The notes under the pieces are model-generated. The model did no database searches. It worked only from the letters and a program-made list of their open reading frames with translations, and was not told the origin of the DNA. 32,711 bases of DNA, taken from contig JAPKYG010000037.1 in assembly GCA_026394435.1 (NCBI GenBank), positions 1 to 32,711 on the forward strand. The letters are read 5' to 3'. The DNA comes from Methanobacteriota archaeon. Lineage in GTDB: Archaea > Thermoplasmatota > E2 > DHVEG-1. The position numbers were made by a program, and so were the translations under genes. Below, piece by piece: positions 30,800 through 32,711 of this stretch (positions are counted from its first letter, which is position 1; the number at the start of each line of letters is the position of its first letter).

Positions 30800-32248
30800 T
30801 TAGTTCCGTCTGCGTCTGAGGAGCAGGAATGCTACTCCAATTGCTGCGACTAGTGTCAGGAGTTCAAATCCGGGAATTCCGCCACCTTTCAGGACAGTCA
30901 CTGTTGATGATACCGATCCAAATCCTGGGAATGTCGCAGATACTGGATAGCTGCCTTCAGTTGTTGGTGCAGTCATTGTAACTGTTCCGCCAGCACCAGT
31001 GGTGTAGGTCTTTCCTTCAAAGGTGACGGTTGCACCAATGACTGGGCCACCTGCATCGTCAGCAATGGTCAAGCTGAATGTCTGTCCAGCTTTTACTTCG
31101 CCAGAGATGGCGATGATAAGTTTCGGAACGTTCAAGACCATAATAGTGCCCGAAACGCTGGTGTATCCATCGGCGGTTGCCGTGATTGGATAGGTCAACG
31201 AGGTTGACACTGAGGGAGCAGTGATGGTTGCGACACCGGTTGTAGTCGGCCAGGTTTGTCCATTGAAGGTGAACGTAACAGTACCGGTGATGAGTACTCC
31301 GTTGGATTTTGCTTCAATCGTGAAGGTCTTTCCTTCGTCAACTGATGGATCATTACTGATCGTCATCTGCTTTCGAGCTTGTGCGACGATGACGAATTCG
31401 TTATCAGGATCGGTTTCGTTTTCAATGTAGATCGTGACGTTACCGCTGGCATCTGCAGTGATTGAGAACTCTACTTTACCATCTGCACCAGTGAATTGGT
31501 CAGTGGGCAATTTAGCGAGAATTGATTCATTAAGCGGTATACCGTGGTCGAGTCCTACTCGAACGTCTTCCAACGGGGTTCCGGTTGCTGGATGTGTGAC
31601 CGTAATCGTTACTAAGGTTGGTTCACCATTGAAGATGGTTGCAGGGCTTGGTGTTGCTGTCGCGGTTGTCACCCGGAGTAATCCATTAGCATGTCTTTCT
31701 GCGCCCCCATCTGGTATAAAGTCAAAGGTGACGTTTCCAAGTTCTATTGCGTTTACCTCATCAAGGGTACCAACTCCGTTTTCTATCGCGATTTGAGTGG
31801 ATTGTCCTAAATCCGATGCTTCCGGAATACCGCTCATGTTATTGAGTGTTAATGTACCGTTTCCTGCTGGTGTAAGCTGGAAGGTCATGTTGACCGCTTC
31901 ATCAATTATCCATGCGAGTATAGATGGTGAAGAGGTAACGGTGTAGTTGGTAATGATAAGTGTCGCGTTATTCCCTTCGCTGTCATGGGTTGCATTGTAG
32001 GCATAGAGGTAATATGTTCCTCCAGAGAGAATGATTTCTTCCGCTGTGATGGAATAGTCGGTGGTTTTAGACCATGCGTCATCACCGGTAACGAGCTCTC
32101 CGGTCGCGTTATACAGGGCAACAGTTAAACCAGTATCATCAGGATGTCCACCACCAACAAGGTTGACCATGATATCATATTCAATGGCGTCACCAGCATA
32201 TGCAGTGGTTGGTGTGACATTGACCATAATGTTGTGGTTTCGTTCCAT
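30800..32248 (-). CDS. Surface (S-layer-like) protein, C-terminal part, PGF-CTERM sorting signal
   Basis: Many N-x-S/T sequons, beta-rich Ig-like modules, C-terminal GGGIPGFELLTLVAAIGVAFLLLRRRRN. The frame is open back to about 32302 (LYGWYKQSRQFWGYTKVIMERNHN...). Confidence 0.8.
   Translation of the reverse strand: MERNHNIMVNVTPTTAYAGDAIEYDIMVNLVGGGHPDDTGLTVALYNATGELVTGDDAWSKTTDYSITAEEIILSGGTYYLYAYNATHDSEGNNATLIITNYTVTSSPSILAWIIDEAVNMTFQLTPAGNGTLTLNNMSGIPEASDLGQSTQIAIENGVGTLDEVNAIELGNVTFDFIPDGGAERHANGLLRVTTATATPSPATIFNGEPTLVTITVTHPATGTPLEDVRVGLDHGIPLNESILAKLPTDQFTGADGKVEFSITADASGNVTIYIENETDPDNEFVIVAQARKQMTISNDPSVDEGKTFTIEAKSNGVLITGTVTFTFNGQTWPTTTGVATITAPSVSTSLTYPITATADGYTSVSGTIMVLNVPKLIIAISGEVKAGQTFSLTIADDAGGPVIGATVTFEGKTYTTGAGGTVTMTAPTTEGSYPVSATFPGFGSVSSTVTVLKGGGIPGFELLTLVAAIGVAFLLLRRRRN
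30890..31324 (-). repeat. Two tandem ~64 aa Ig-like repeats just before the sorting signal
   Basis: FTIEAKSNGVLITGTVTFTFNGQTW...SVSGTIMVL and FSLTIADDAGGPVIGATVTFEGKTY...SVSSTVTVL. Confidence 0.6.
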
Positions 32249-32711
32249 GATGACTTTGGTGTATCCCCAGAATTGCCTACTTTGTTTGTACCAGCCGTAG
32301 AGTTAAATTCAAGAGGGACATCTTCCCACATGAGGTAGACATTGGCGTTTTTCACAGGAGCACCATCCATATCTGTGACGGTGACGGTGAGGTTGTAATC
32401 CGCTCCAACGGTGAACATATCAACTGTAGATGTGACATATGTTCCGTTGACGATTTCAATAGTTTCCGTTGCAGTTCCATTCTCATCTCCAGGCCAGTCG
32501 ATTGATAATGTAATTGTTCCACCAGGTTTCGTTGGTGTAACCGTAGCAGTCCATCTTCCTTCAGTACCAGAGTGAACTAGAGTGGTTGCATCGATTGGAT
32601 ATAAGATATCTCCTTCGATGGTAATATTATCCAACACTCCGTCTTCTTCATCAGCGTCGTCACCATAGTATGCATTTCTGAATTCATCAGTGATACTTCG
32701 ACCGAAGATAT
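32125..32711 (-). CDS. Surface protein, upstream part in a different frame; runs off the right window edge
   Basis: Frame open to the window edge (IFGRSITDEFRNAYYGDDADEEDGVLDNITIEGDILYPIDATT...). Surface-protein character is lost near 32300, where the downstream frame takes over. Confidence 0.65.
   Translation of the reverse strand, partial: IFGRSITDEFRNAYYGDDADEEDGVLDNITIEGDILYPIDATTLVHSGTEGRWTATVTPTKPGGTITLSIDWPGDENGTATETIEIVNGTYVTSTVDMFTVGADYNLTVTVTDMDGAPVKNANVYLMWEDVPLEFNSTAGTNKVGNSGDTPKSSWNETTTLWSMSHQPLHMLVTPLNMISWSTLLVVDILMILV

Noticed and set aside
32285-32310. Programmed -1 frameshift at GAATTTAAC or ACAAACAAAG in the surface protein
   Set aside because: Neither matches an X-XXY-YYZ slippery heptamer in the correct phase; slipping after TTT would hit TAA. 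Indel is more likely.

Overview
Archaeal chromosomal window. The single-piece RpoB, split RpoA1/RpoA2, exosome superoperon, GatE and PGF-CTERM surface protein suggest Euryarchaeota and possibly Thermoplasmatota (inference). From left to right it contains: (1) a + strand heterodisulfide-reductase-like redox operon, truncated at the window's left edge: HdrA(partial)-MvhD-FrhB/FdhB-like-tandem HdrC-double-module HdrA; (2) an AT-rich minus-strand B12-binding radical SAM gene; (3) OsmC and PurA; (4) a minus-strand exosome/proteasome superoperon: PsmA-SBDS-Rrp4-Rrp41-Rrp42-L37Ae-RpoP-Pcc1; (5) QueE; (6) tRNA-Lys(TTT) followed by the RNA polymerase operon rpoH-rpoB-rpoA1-rpoA2-rpl30e-nusA; (7) a four-gene flavin/Fe-S operon resembling HcnABC / archaeal dye-linked L-proline dehydrogenase complexes; (8) gatE; (9) a minus-strand COG4741-like protein and a GT2 glycosyltransferase; (10) the C-terminal part of a PGF-CTERM surface protein with an apparent frameshift. 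The best candidates for something undescribed are in the Hdr operon. Both HdrC repeats have the same Cys-to-His replacement in the second cluster motif. The fused HdrA splits its cofactor sites between two flavin modules, and no HdrB is visible. rpoH (ATC) and the GT2 gene (CTG) also appear to lack canonical start codons. All assignments come from reading the sequence; no database search was run.
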